In this document: one piece after another, positions 14,642-22,699 of the stretch
Layout: every line of letters begins with the position of its first letter
How positions within the stretch are numbered: position 1 is the first letter of the stretch
Origin: a virus
IMG/VR virus record: IMGVR_UViG_3300011116_000063
Span: 1-27,300 of that record
Reading direction: 5' to 3' (one strand)
Length of the DNA stretch: 27,300 nucleotides
Translations under genes and position numbers: made by a program
Notes under the pieces: generated by a model
What the model was told of the DNA's origin: nothing
Database searches by the model: none
The model's input: the letters and a program-made list of their open reading frames with translations, nothing else

Positions 14642-15622
14642 TTATTCAGTCATGATGCCTTGGAACTGAAGGCCGCTAGCCGTCATGTTCCCTGCCCACC
14701 CAATCAAGCGCACGATGGCATCTTGGTTGGTTGACATACGCTCATCACCAATCGGAACAAAGTTACGATTTGCGTGAGGACGGAAGAAAATATACTTCGT
14801 GTTGAGGAAGTAGCCTGTGGATGCGGGGATATTTCCACCGATACCACCGTCTAAAACCACATCAGCGTTCATATATTTGGATGCAACGAAACCTAACTCA
14901 GCCATCTTGGATGAGCCTGGGAAACGCTGAATGTTTTGCAAGCTACTCATAAAGAAGCCCCAAAAGTTGTTATCCAACAAAATCAAATCAACTACGTCTG
15001 ATCCGCGACTTGTCTTGGCATACAAACGGTTGAAACCTGTCTGAATGTTAGAACTAGAAGCAGATGAGCCTATGTCGGTTGAAAAGTCAAAAGTTTGGTT
15101 TTGCCAAAATGACCATGTAGCACGATCAATACCACCGACCACGCCTGTGGATGGGGAAGCAACAACCATTGCTTGTAGACCCGTGATTTGCTTACCATTG
15201 TTGCCTGTTCCGTCAGAGTAGATACCCGTAGAAATCAAGTTTTCAATAGAAGCCTCTGCTACGTCTAAACGTGCGTCAAACAAATCAATGATCTGTTCTT
15301 CGCCGCTATTTTGTAGCATTTCAAGTCCGTTAATGGTGACTGCAACCGCCGCTTGTTTAATCGGGAACTGAGCCGCACTAATCACATCTGCGGGAGATAT
15401 GTTTAGAACTTCAGCACCCGAATAATACATAGCGGTTGAATTGGCTTGGAATGACAACTCTTGAAGAATTGTTGATCCACCCGTGAAAGGCTTGTAACGG
15501 CCTTTCTCTCTCAGACGAGTTAACAACGCATTGTTTTTGGTCACGTTATCGGCAACGATGCCCGAACGTGATTCAATGGTTGTCGCTAAAACGTCGGAGT
15601 AGTTCGAATTGGCGTATGCCAT
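14642..15622 (-). CDS. Major capsid protein
   Basis: This 326-aa protein follows the scaffold gene and is the best candidate for the main shell protein. The N-terminus has ATTIESRSGIVADNVTKNN, then LLTRLREKGRYKPFTGGSTI with the Gly-rich turn that often begins the E-loop. Next come AQFPIKQAAVAVTINGLEM (99-117), a helix with IIDLFDARLDVAEASIENL, and a C-terminal beta part (FFRPHANRNFVPIGDERMS). Length and order fit an HK97-fold capsid protein without a protease domain. It has one of the strongest ribosome sites here (AGGGGA), consistent with high expression. The fold is inferred, not shown by sequence motif alone. Confidence 0.85.
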   Translation of the reverse strand: MAYANSNYSDVLATTIESRSGIVADNVTKNNALLTRLREKGRYKPFTGGSTILQELSFQANSTAMYYSGAEVLNISPADVISAAQFPIKQAAVAVTINGLEMLQNSGEEQIIDLFDARLDVAEASIENLISTGIYSDGTGNNGKQITGLQAMVVASPSTGVVGGIDRATWSFWQNQTFDFSTDIGSSASSSNIQTGFNRLYAKTSRGSDVVDLILLDNNFWGFFMSSLQNIQRFPGSSKMAELGFVASKYMNADVVLDGGIGGNIPASTGYFLNTKYIFFRPHANRNFVPIGDERMSTNQDAIVRLIGWAGNMTASGLQFQGIMTE

Positions 15623-15636
15623 AAGAATCCCCTTTT

Positions 15637-16692
15637 TTAAAAGTTTGACCGTAAGGCGTTTGCAATGATAGCCCGACGGTCTGTTTGGTTAGCGGTGTTC
15701 ATGCTTGGCGCGGGTGCACCACGAACTTGAACTGCCGCCGCTTTTGCTCTCTGCGCTTGATTCTGTGCTTGCATGGATTGTTGCTGTTGAGCATATATCG
15801 ATTGTGCAATCTGTGGATCAAGTCTGATAGCGGTGTCGTATGCCAGTTGCAATTTCTCGCGTTCTGACATATTTGAGGTGTCCCCTAAGATGTTCGGTGC
15901 TTGGAGAAGCGATAACATCCTATCTGTGACGGCCTCGAAATGTACGTTTACGGGGTCAGCCGCAAACTGTTGAATGACCGAGAGTGCCCGACCTTCATTC
16001 TGCTTTTGCGCTTGGTACTGTTGCTGAGTGATGTGCTGAGTCAACTGTTGTACTTGTTGCGCTAATTGATTGTAATGATTATCTTGTGGTTGTGGGGCTT
16101 CGTTGTTAAAGTACGCCGAAACCTGATCTAACGGAATCTGAAATTGCTGAATCATCTGCGCCACCGCTTGAGATTTCTGTTGCGGTGTGCCTGTACGAAG
16201 TAACGCCGCCGTTTGAAGCAATGGCCCAATCGCCGTTGCAGGAGTAGCGCCCTCGTTCTTTAAAATCCATTCGTAAGGTGCAAATTGCTCAGTAATTGCT
16301 TTTGCGTCCGCGTCTCTTTGTTTATAAGAGTTAATCCCGCGCTCAAAGTCTGCCTCTCGTTGGGCAATCGCTTGTCTAAGTTCGGGCGGTGCTTTCTCCC
16401 AATGTGCTTTCATCTCTAATTTAAGAGATTTGGGCATATCAACCGCTTGGGTTGGTTCTACTTTTGAGTCTTTGGGGGTTGGGAACTTAGCGGCTCGTTG
16501 TTCCCGCTTTTGTGGCTTAGTTTCGTCTTTAGAATCTTTGTTTGCCAATGCCTCTCGTATCGTATCGGCACGGGTCTTGGGTTCTTCTGTCGGTTTTTCA
16601 ACCGCTTCTATTGGTGTTTCAACCGTCTCAGAAGTTTGTGTATCAAGGGGTAGGGATTGTTGCGTGTCGGGTGCGACAACTTCATTTTCCAT
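15637..16692 (-). CDS. Scaffold protein for capsid assembly
   Basis: This 351-aa protein sits immediately before the major capsid gene. It starts with a Pro/Glu/Thr-rich disordered segment (1-60) and a basic stretch (KPQKREQRAAKFPTPKDSK, 59-77). Next is a conserved-looking block, MKAHWEKAPPELRQAIAQREADFERGI (94-120). Long Gln-rich helices (about 195-330) and a basic C-terminal helix (RRAIIANALRSNF) follow; such C-terminal helices bind coat subunits in other phage scaffolds. Low hydrophobicity and an acidic-helical make-up match scaffold proteins. The ATG directly follows the upstream stop, with AAAGGATGAG upstream. Confidence 0.85.
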   Translation of the reverse strand: MENEVVAPDTQQSLPLDTQTSETVETPIEAVEKPTEEPKTRADTIREALANKDSKDETKPQKREQRAAKFPTPKDSKVEPTQAVDMPKSLKLEMKAHWEKAPPELRQAIAQREADFERGINSYKQRDADAKAITEQFAPYEWILKNEGATPATAIGPLLQTAALLRTGTPQQKSQAVAQMIQQFQIPLDQVSAYFNNEAPQPQDNHYNQLAQQVQQLTQHITQQQYQAQKQNEGRALSVIQQFAADPVNVHFEAVTDRMLSLLQAPNILGDTSNMSEREKLQLAYDTAIRLDPQIAQSIYAQQQQSMQAQNQAQRAKAAAVQVRGAPAPSMNTANQTDRRAIIANALRSNF

Positions 16693-17115
16693 TTATCTCA
16701 TCCTTTTCATTTGGTCTAATGTCATCTTAATCATCTCTTTACGTTCAGGCATTGGACGGTTGTGTAACCGATTAGCCATCTCCACGTTCAAATTGCTCAT
16801 CTTGGTTGGGTTGATAGGTGCGCTTGGTCGGTCAAACTCTTGTGTCACCGCTACTTGCCCCCTCAATCGATCAATATGTGCTGATTTCTTCTTGTTCCAT
16901 TGTTCTTGAGCATACTTAACATCCGAATGACCCATCTCGATTGAGTCGGTCTTCTTCAAATGTTCACGCCATTGCGCTCTGCCCTCAATCATTACCCCGT
17001 CAGGGCTTCTAAACGGCTCTATGTCGCCACGAATCATGTACTCTGATGCCTCACCCCTACCATTGCTTTCGTAAGGTTCTGAGCCGTCTGATGGGAATAT
17101 CCACGTTGTTCTCAA
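16693..17115 (-). CDS. Conserved hypothetical head-region protein (TTG start)
   Basis: This 140-aa protein has a central block IEPFRSPDGVMIEGRAQWREHLKKTDSIEMGHSD (about 32-65), familiar from phage proteins encoded just before scaffold and capsid genes. A charged helical half ends in KMTLDQMKRMR. No Cys-based zinc site is present. The start codon is TTG: GGAG lies 6 bases upstream and the TTG overlaps the preceding stop (TTGA). Function is unknown; a role in head assembly is suggested only by position. Confidence 0.65.
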   Translation of the reverse strand: MRTTWIFPSDGSEPYESNGRGEASEYMIRGDIEPFRSPDGVMIEGRAQWREHLKKTDSIEMGHSDVKYAQEQWNKKKSAHIDRLRGQVAVTQEFDRPSAPINPTKMSNLNVEMANRLHNRPMPERKEMIKMTLDQMKRMR

Positions 17116-17471
17116 ATTAACTCCAAAATTCTTGCTATGTCGTTTTCTTCACGTTGGAATTTAACCTTGCGATCAATATCCGCAATCTTAAGCATTAACG
17201 CATCATAATCAATAACCGTTTGGCTTGCAACATTTATTGTTTGAGTGGGTGCGCTTGTGATTTCTTCCCTTGCTTCGGGTGGTAGTCCAAACAACGCTTC
17301 TTTTAACTTTTCCTTACGTTGTGCCTCAAGACTTAACTCCTCATCCCATTTCTTTTTACGCCCTTTTTCGTCAAATCCAAAGTGACCGCCAATGACCGCC
17401 TCAGTAATGGGCGTGATGGTGCTTTCTATTGTCGCAAAGGGTAATTCTGCAAATGCACCGTATCCAAACAT
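17112..17471 (-). CDS. Hypothetical head-region protein
   Basis: This 119-aa protein begins MFGYGAFAELPFATI, a short hydrophobic motif seen in small phage proteins near the portal and capsid genes. A charged, helical C-terminal part follows (KGRKKKWDEELSLEAQRKEKL at about 37-57, then a helix at 88-119 with ADIDRKVKFQREENDIARIL). GAGGAA, 6 bases before the ATG, is a good ribosome site. The stop overlaps the TTG start of the next gene. I do not recognise a function. Confidence 0.6.
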   Translation of the reverse strand: MFGYGAFAELPFATIESTITPITEAVIGGHFGFDEKGRKKKWDEELSLEAQRKEKLKEALFGLPPEAREEITSAPTQTINVASQTVIDYDALMLKIADIDRKVKFQREENDIARILELI

Positions 17472-17480
17472 TTAATTTCC

Positions 17481-18794
17481 TCAAAAAAACATCAAAAAGT
17501 TGCCATTGTTACGGGTTAGAAAGTTCCACCCCGTATTATTACCGCTATTGGTCGAGCTGTATGCGTTCCATGTTCCACCCGTAGCCGTTGAGTCTTGGAT
17601 GTTTAAATAGTCTACATCTGTAATACCGCTTGCTTTTGTGATTGTCCTTGCCGTTGCTGGCGTATTACTGTTTAAAACGACTAGGTTTCCTGCCGTTCCG
17701 TTGACGTTGAAATTGGTAACTGTAAATGCGGTTGTACAAGAATTGGTAATTGTGCAGGGGGAAACTGTGTTGTTTAAGGTTGTACATCTTCCTGCGGTTG
17801 TAGTGCTTGTAGAATTCCCTAAATAAAGCGTTCCACCTAACCCTGACATAGTAATTGTGCCATATAAATTACCAGTTCCAGCCGCACCACCAACAAAAAC
17901 AGCCGAACTTGTTGTTGTAAAAACAATAGTTGAGTTTGCTACATCGTAAGTTGTTCCTGAATTAGAGCCAAGAAACCCTGATGTACTTGTGCCGCCAGTT
18001 ATTGTTACAGTAGATGTTCCAAGTGTTAGTGTTTTTGTGTTTGAATTACTAAAGTTAAATGTTCCGCAAGTAATTGTTTTTGTATTTGAATCAAAAGAAC
18101 CATTGGTTAGCGTAATAGCCCTGCTAGTTCCAACTGTTAAAGCGTCCTGCAATTGCCATGAACCACCTACTCCGTTAAATGTAATAGGAAAATCAAGTGT
18201 ATTACTATTAGTAGTTATTGTTCTTACTGTTGCATTTGTTGAGGCAAAGGTAGTTACACTAGCACCAGCCGATAATGTCATGCCCGATTTAAGAGTTAAA
18301 TTTCCGTAAAGAGTTCTAGTCCCGTTGGTTAAATTTCCTGTGTATGTTCCAGCAAAAGTTAAATTTTTAACAGAGCCAGATACACCAATCGCATTAGAGG
18401 CGGCATTGTTAATGGTAAAACTAATTGAATTGGCTTCTGTAACAGATGCTGGCAATAAAGTTAATGTTCCTGTACCAGTAATATTAATTAATGGCGTACC
18501 CGTTACAGAATGAGTAGTTGCCCCTGTAAATACGCCAGTACCACTACCCGCACACGTTATACTATTAGTACCAAACGCCAATGTCCCCGTAAATCCTGTC
18601 ATTGTCAGGGTTGAGCAAATAGCCGTACCCGACCCAATTGTTACAGTATTAGCACCTGATGAGGCATCAAAGAAAACAGTATCCGAAGATGTAGGAACGG
18701 CTTGACCACCAAGACCACCCGATGTTAATGCCCATTTGAGTAAAGCAGTACCATCCCATGTAGCCGCACCGCCAACCCAATATCTTGCCGCCAT
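17481..18794 (-). CDS. Beta-rich virion surface/appendage protein
   Basis: This 437-aa protein is very rich in Thr, Ser, Gly and Asn with almost no charge, as expected of a beta-solenoid. The N-terminus RYWVGGAATWDGTALLKW (4-21) with VPTSSDTVFFDASSGANTVT (33-52) is a motif I know from repetitive adhesin-like phage and bacterial surface proteins. Repeated strands such as LTMTGFTGTLAFG, LTLGTSTVTITGG and ITMSGLGGTLYLG follow. It is probably displayed on the virion as an appendage or fiber part that may bind carbohydrate. Its ATG overlaps the upstream stop (TAATG). Function is inferred from composition and context. Confidence 0.65.
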   Translation of the reverse strand: MAARYWVGGAATWDGTALLKWALTSGGLGGQAVPTSSDTVFFDASSGANTVTIGSGTAICSTLTMTGFTGTLAFGTNSITCAGSGTGVFTGATTHSVTGTPLINITGTGTLTLLPASVTEANSISFTINNAASNAIGVSGSVKNLTFAGTYTGNLTNGTRTLYGNLTLKSGMTLSAGASVTTFASTNATVRTITTNSNTLDFPITFNGVGGSWQLQDALTVGTSRAITLTNGSFDSNTKTITCGTFNFSNSNTKTLTLGTSTVTITGGTSTSGFLGSNSGTTYDVANSTIVFTTTSSAVFVGGAAGTGNLYGTITMSGLGGTLYLGNSTSTTTAGRCTTLNNTVSPCTITNSCTTAFTVTNFNVNGTAGNLVVLNSNTPATARTITKASGITDVDYLNIQDSTATGGTWNAYSSTNSGNNTGWNFLTRNNGNFLMFF

Positions 18795-19015
18795 TACTCA
18801 GCAGGGATGGGGTTTCCATCCTCGTCATGTAGAACCTCACCATCCTCACCACGCATATAGTTTGGTGGTGGTTGAGTAATCGCCTTTACCCAATTTTCAA
18901 ACCTTGTTTGCTTCATTGTTTCCAACTCGGCATCGGTAAAAGTATGGTCATCGGGTAGGTTTAACGCATCACGAAAAACGATTGAGTTGTATGAATTTTC
19001 AAAAATGATTTGCAT
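18794..19015 (-). CDS. Small hypothetical protein between appendage genes
   Basis: This 73-aa acidic protein runs MQIIFENSYNSIVFRDAL, then LPDDHTFTDAELETMKQTRF (residues 20-39), and a C-terminal GEDGEVLHDEDGNPIPAE. The start at 19015 is preferred over an upstream in-frame ATG at 19051, because the longer form overlaps the end of the preceding gene and adds a Cys-rich stretch. The ATG lies 2 bases after the preceding stop. Sitting between two appendage-like genes, it could be a small chaperone or connector. That is speculation; no motif is recognised. Confidence 0.6.
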   Translation of the reverse strand: MQIIFENSYNSIVFRDALNLPDDHTFTDAELETMKQTRFENWVKAITQPPPNYMRGEDGEVLHDEDGNPIPAE

Positions 19016-19017
19016 GA

Positions 19018-20109
19018 TCAAGCCTGTGTAGTTACTGCAATAACATCCCAACGAGTGTTAAATGCGTTGTAAATAACACCCACATACGTTGTTTTGCTTG
19101 CCGTTGTGGTTGTGGGCAAAGTAACCCCAATAACTGTGTATGTGGCATCCCAAGTTAATGCCCTTGGTGTTCCATTATCAAGCAATCTAAATATTAATTT
19201 GTCGCCATTGGTGGGTGTTCCCGTAGGGGCGTTAATTGTTAATGCTGATGCCAATGCAGTATAAGCATAAATATCAGCACTAGCAACGCTTGGTGTAAGT
19301 GATGTAGCCGTTGTTGCCGTTACGTCTCTTGGGTCTATGCGTGTAGATGCAATCGTGCCACCCGTAACCGCCACGCTTGGGATTGTTACCACACCCGTAG
19401 TTTGAATTGTCATTGCGTCCGATGTGTTGACCGCACCATTAACAATAAAACTAATCTTTTGACTATCCCATGATCCAAGAACTAAAGGCCCACCAAAGGA
19501 TTCCACAAAACTTGCCAATGGCGTAGAAAACCCGTTATTTGGAAACCCTGCCGCCGTATAACTGTAATTGGCGTTGTTAATTCCAAGTTCGCCATAAGCC
19601 GTATGACCACCATCATTGACCGCATAACTCGCATAACTTGTGTTGCTTGCACTTGTGTTTTGCAGGCTTGTGTATAAATATAACGGCTCGCTTGCCGTAA
19701 ACCCCGCTATAACGCCCGTATCCGTGTGCGCCGTAGCATCTCCAACATTTAACGATCCAACATTGGTTGTGCCCGATGCGTAAGGAATCAATACACGATT
19801 ATTGGCATCTTGATTAACCGACTTTTCAGACGGGTAAGTTACAAATACATCTTTTGATCCTGCGCTAAAGTTAACCTTTGATGTGCCGTTAGATGACGCA
19901 TAAACCGTGTCTCTTGATAGCGTTCCACCGTAATACGTCCCAATTCCAACTTCCCATTCAGTCCCACGGTTAATCGTGTAATACGTTGTGTTGTTGTTGC
20001 CAATGACGCTAAACGACTGAAACCCTTGAACCGCACCACCCAAAGTAATAGTGCCCGTTCCTGTCGTTTGAGTCGTCTCCCGAACCCTATCGGCTAAAAC
20101 TAAACTCAT
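19018..20109 (-). CDS. Phage structural/appendage protein with conserved N-terminal module
   Basis: This 363-aa protein starts with SLVLADRVRETTQTTGTGTI and GFQSFSVIGNNNTTYYTI (29-46), followed by LSRDTVYASSNGTSKVNFSAG (64-84). This N-terminal module is frequent at the start of phage fiber-like or neck-appendage proteins. The rest is Thr/Ser/Ala/Gly-rich beta structure, ending with a domain that has GDKLIFRLLDNGTPRALTWDATY (about 303-325). It has no enzyme motif. It is coupled to the portal gene by ATGA. It could be a head fiber or tail appendage; the sequence does not tell which. Confidence 0.7.
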   Translation of the reverse strand: MSLVLADRVRETTQTTGTGTITLGGAVQGFQSFSVIGNNNTTYYTINRGTEWEVGIGTYYGGTLSRDTVYASSNGTSKVNFSAGSKDVFVTYPSEKSVNQDANNRVLIPYASGTTNVGSLNVGDATAHTDTGVIAGFTASEPLYLYTSLQNTSASNTSYASYAVNDGGHTAYGELGINNANYSYTAAGFPNNGFSTPLASFVESFGGPLVLGSWDSQKISFIVNGAVNTSDAMTIQTTGVVTIPSVAVTGGTIASTRIDPRDVTATTATSLTPSVASADIYAYTALASALTINAPTGTPTNGDKLIFRLLDNGTPRALTWDATYTVIGVTLPTTTTASKTTYVGVIYNAFNTRWDVIAVTTQA

Positions 20110-22421
20110 TGGATTGTCTCCACCCCAATAACCATGCCGTCTGCGCCTCTAACAACCTTTTTCGGTGCGCCCAATTTCTTGACCGCCTCACCAATGCCTT
20201 GCATTGCTTGACCGTGCATATTTGCCATGTTGTCTGCCAATTGCGCCATTTGTTGAACCGCCATCTGTACGTTCATGCCCAACTCTTGCGTGACTTTTTC
20301 AGCCGCCGCTTGTTGTGCTTCCATAAGTGGCAAATCAACGCCTGGGTTCGCCCCAATCCGTGCCACCAAGACTTTGGTCGCCGCATCCAACTCCGCTTTC
20401 CAACGCTCGTATTCCTCACGCCCTTGCATCTCTCTTGCCTTGACTTGAAGCTCTTGATTAGCCATCGCTTGTGCGAATTGCTCCTTCATTTGCTCAAGTT
20501 GCATTTGCGCTTGCGTTTCAGCCTGTTGCATCTGCATCTCTAATTGCGCCTTGGTTTGCTCAATCTGTCCTTGCGCTTGTACCTTCATCTGCTCGGTCTG
20601 CGCTTGGGCTTGCATCCGCATTTGCTCGGCTTGTTGCTCGGCTTGGAGTTTCATCATCTCAGGGTTTGGCGGTGGTTGCTGTTGCATCTGTTTGGCTTTG
20701 TCTTCCAATGCCTTCATGCTTTTTTCAATTGCGCCCTCTAATCCCCGACCCGCACGGTATCTGCGTACCAAGAATAACAACATCTCGCTCATCATTGGCA
20801 ACATTTCAGGTGCGCCTTGCATCATCGGTAATGATGCTTCCAAGAACCCACCAATTGCGCTAACCGCTTCTTGTGCGTTTTGTTTTTCAGCCTGCTCGTC
20901 AATCTGCGCTAATGAGTCTGCCTCGACTTGAATGTGGAAATCCCGAATCGTGCTGTTTGACAACATCTGAATCGCGGCTTGCAACAATTGTGGGTCTTGA
21001 CCTTCGGGTGTGTTCATTACCCCCGACATCTCCACAATCAACTCAGGCGGATAAAACTTACATACAATCTGCGCCTTCATTCTGAATAAATCAGTTGCAA
21101 AACGCGCTACATCGCCCTGAGAGGCTCTTAATCTGAGTGATCCAAAGTTAGCCTTTAACTGTTGTGCGCCAAGCGTCTCTTGAGCATTAGAAGCACCCCG
21201 TAGGATGTCCGATATGCCCATGATTTCGTAGATCGATTGCTTGACAACTTCTCTTGATGCGTAAAGTTGTTGTAAGGTCTTGATGATGGCACTTGTGTCC
21301 ATCATGTCTATTGCGCCTTTTAGACCGCCCTTCTCGCTCATTGCCGCCCATGCGGTAACGGGGAATAACTTGTTGTCCACCCCTTCGCTAAACATTCGCC
21401 CTAATTCTTTAAACTCGGCATTGAAAACGCCCACCGCTTTGCAGGCTTTCACCAATAGGTAAATGCGCTGTGTAAGGTTGTCTAATTCTTGGGCTTGGTC
21501 TTCATATTCGCAGTAGTCTGGTACTGGAATCATTGACCCATTGGTTGTAGTCGCCAATAATGGCTTGGGACACGGGAAGAATTCCTCTAATTCCAATGGG
21601 TCGTCACGCTCATCAAGTGCTTGCGGATAACCCTTGGCAATCCAACACACTTTCTTTGTCCGCTTGTTCCATATTTCCGCAACTTTGGCTTTTTTGCCGT
21701 ATGCGGATTTAGCCGTCATTGGGTTCTTTGAGTCCACATCGTCGGCTTGGGCTTGCATGGGGACGTTCTTAAACACATCACCAAATCGCTCAATACCCTC
21801 GTCCTTGGTCATGTAGACCCACCGCGCTACCCACCATACTTCTTCCCAATGTCGGGCAGGTGAGTGAATAAAGTCTTGCCAATAAACATAATCCACGGGG
21901 CTATGTGCTGAGTCAACACGCTCGATTTCCTCAACATCCGTGATCTGTGCGCCTTCTTCCGTGCCTTCCATTGTCGGCATCATTGGCTCAGGTGTTTCGC
22001 TAACAATCACGGGTTCGTATCTCAACCACGCCGTACCACGACCAGGCAACAATCTATCCTCTACCACCCCACGCATAGCACCATCAAAGTCGCTAAATTG
22101 CGTAACCTCATACTCAACCACTCGCTCAAGCATCGTACACGCCATGCGCCCAACGGGGTCTTGATCCATGTATCTACGGGATACTTCGGGCTTGGCTTGT
22201 CTGCCGTAAAGAGCAGGGAATAGAACGCTAATGTTTGACCAAAGGATGTTAAATTTCATCCTCGGCATCTCTATTGCATCGCGCTCATCCCGATAACGAC
22301 GTACTACCTTTTGCCCACGCTTTTCCCACTTGTCAAAGACTTTGGTCGCGTGTTCAATTTGGTCGTGCCAATACGGGCCTGGGTCGTCGCCCTCATAAGC
22401 TCCTGTATCTTCGTAAGCCAT
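20106..22421 (-). CDS. Portal protein (P22-like class) with long Gln-rich coiled coil
   Basis: This 771-aa protein forms the dodecameric ring through which DNA enters and leaves the head. It follows the large terminase and has typical portal blocks: WEKRGQKVVRRYRDERDA (32-49), FNILWSNISVLFPALYGRQAKPEV (57-80), DRLLPGRGTAWLRYEP (122-137), and VKQSIYEIMGISDILRGASNAQETLGAQQLK (393-423), which resembles the tunnel-helix/clip end. Residues about 590-680 form a long Gln/Met-rich heptad array with near-repeats (QMRMQAQAQTEQMKVQAQGQ), reminiscent of barrel extensions in P22-type portals. TAATG couples it to the upstream gene. Overall length exceeds common 500-aa portals and fits the large P22-like class. 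Confidence 0.9.
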   Translation of the reverse strand: MAYEDTGAYEGDDPGPYWHDQIEHATKVFDKWEKRGQKVVRRYRDERDAIEMPRMKFNILWSNISVLFPALYGRQAKPEVSRRYMDQDPVGRMACTMLERVVEYEVTQFSDFDGAMRGVVEDRLLPGRGTAWLRYEPVIVSETPEPMMPTMEGTEEGAQITDVEEIERVDSAHSPVDYVYWQDFIHSPARHWEEVWWVARWVYMTKDEGIERFGDVFKNVPMQAQADDVDSKNPMTAKSAYGKKAKVAEIWNKRTKKVCWIAKGYPQALDERDDPLELEEFFPCPKPLLATTTNGSMIPVPDYCEYEDQAQELDNLTQRIYLLVKACKAVGVFNAEFKELGRMFSEGVDNKLFPVTAWAAMSEKGGLKGAIDMMDTSAIIKTLQQLYASREVVKQSIYEIMGISDILRGASNAQETLGAQQLKANFGSLRLRASQGDVARFATDLFRMKAQIVCKFYPPELIVEMSGVMNTPEGQDPQLLQAAIQMLSNSTIRDFHIQVEADSLAQIDEQAEKQNAQEAVSAIGGFLEASLPMMQGAPEMLPMMSEMLLFLVRRYRAGRGLEGAIEKSMKALEDKAKQMQQQPPPNPEMMKLQAEQQAEQMRMQAQAQTEQMKVQAQGQIEQTKAQLEMQMQQAETQAQMQLEQMKEQFAQAMANQELQVKAREMQGREEYERWKAELDAATKVLVARIGANPGVDLPLMEAQQAAAEKVTQELGMNVQMAVQQMAQLADNMANMHGQAMQGIGEAVKKLGAPKKVVRGADGMVIGVETIQ

Positions 22422-22699
22422 TAGTTACCTGCGGCAAAGAAGAACGTCACATCAAGCCCTGTGCCCGCAATCGTTGCGTATAGGCTTGAGCCAATGTTGG
22501 CAGGGAAACGGTGAAACCCAATGGCGGGGGTAATTGTTCCGCACAAAACCGTACCGCCACTCCCACCATCACGAAGCACTAAAGTGCCTGCGGTTGTGTT
22601 GTTCACATAGAACCCGATCAACTGGCAAGGGCCTGTGCTAACTGCGCCCGTTGCTGTGATGTTCTTAGCACCACCGACTTCTGCTACTGGTTGGCTCAT
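22421..22699 (-). CDS. Small beta-rich structural protein
   Basis: This 92-aa protein, with ITATGAVSTGPCQLIGFYVN, LVLRDGGSGGTVLCGTI, FHRFPANIGSSLYATIAG and a Phe-rich end, reads as a small beta-sandwich. Proteins of this pattern occur in many phages near terminase and portal genes, and are probably minor virion parts. Function is not known. AGAGGA before the ATG and the ATGA junction with the large terminase support the start. The stop overlaps the portal ATG. Confidence 0.7.
   Translation of the reverse strand: MSQPVAEVGGAKNITATGAVSTGPCQLIGFYVNNTTAGTLVLRDGGSGGTVLCGTITPAIGFHRFPANIGSSLYATIAGTGLDVTFFFAAGN

Noticed and set aside
16430-16909. Plus-strand 159-aa open frame.
   Set aside because: It is opposite the scaffold and its neighbour, two well-supported genes; composition (Ser/Leu/Cys-rich) is that of an antisense shadow.
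19016-19051. Longer start for the 73-aa protein.
   Set aside because: The extension overlaps the end of the preceding gene and gives a Cys-rich, unlikely N-terminus; the later ATG sits right after the stop.
20109-20543. Plus-strand 144-aa and nearby open frames opposite the portal.
   Set aside because: They arise from the Gln/Met-rich coiled-coil codons read backwards (Leu/His/Cys-rich products).
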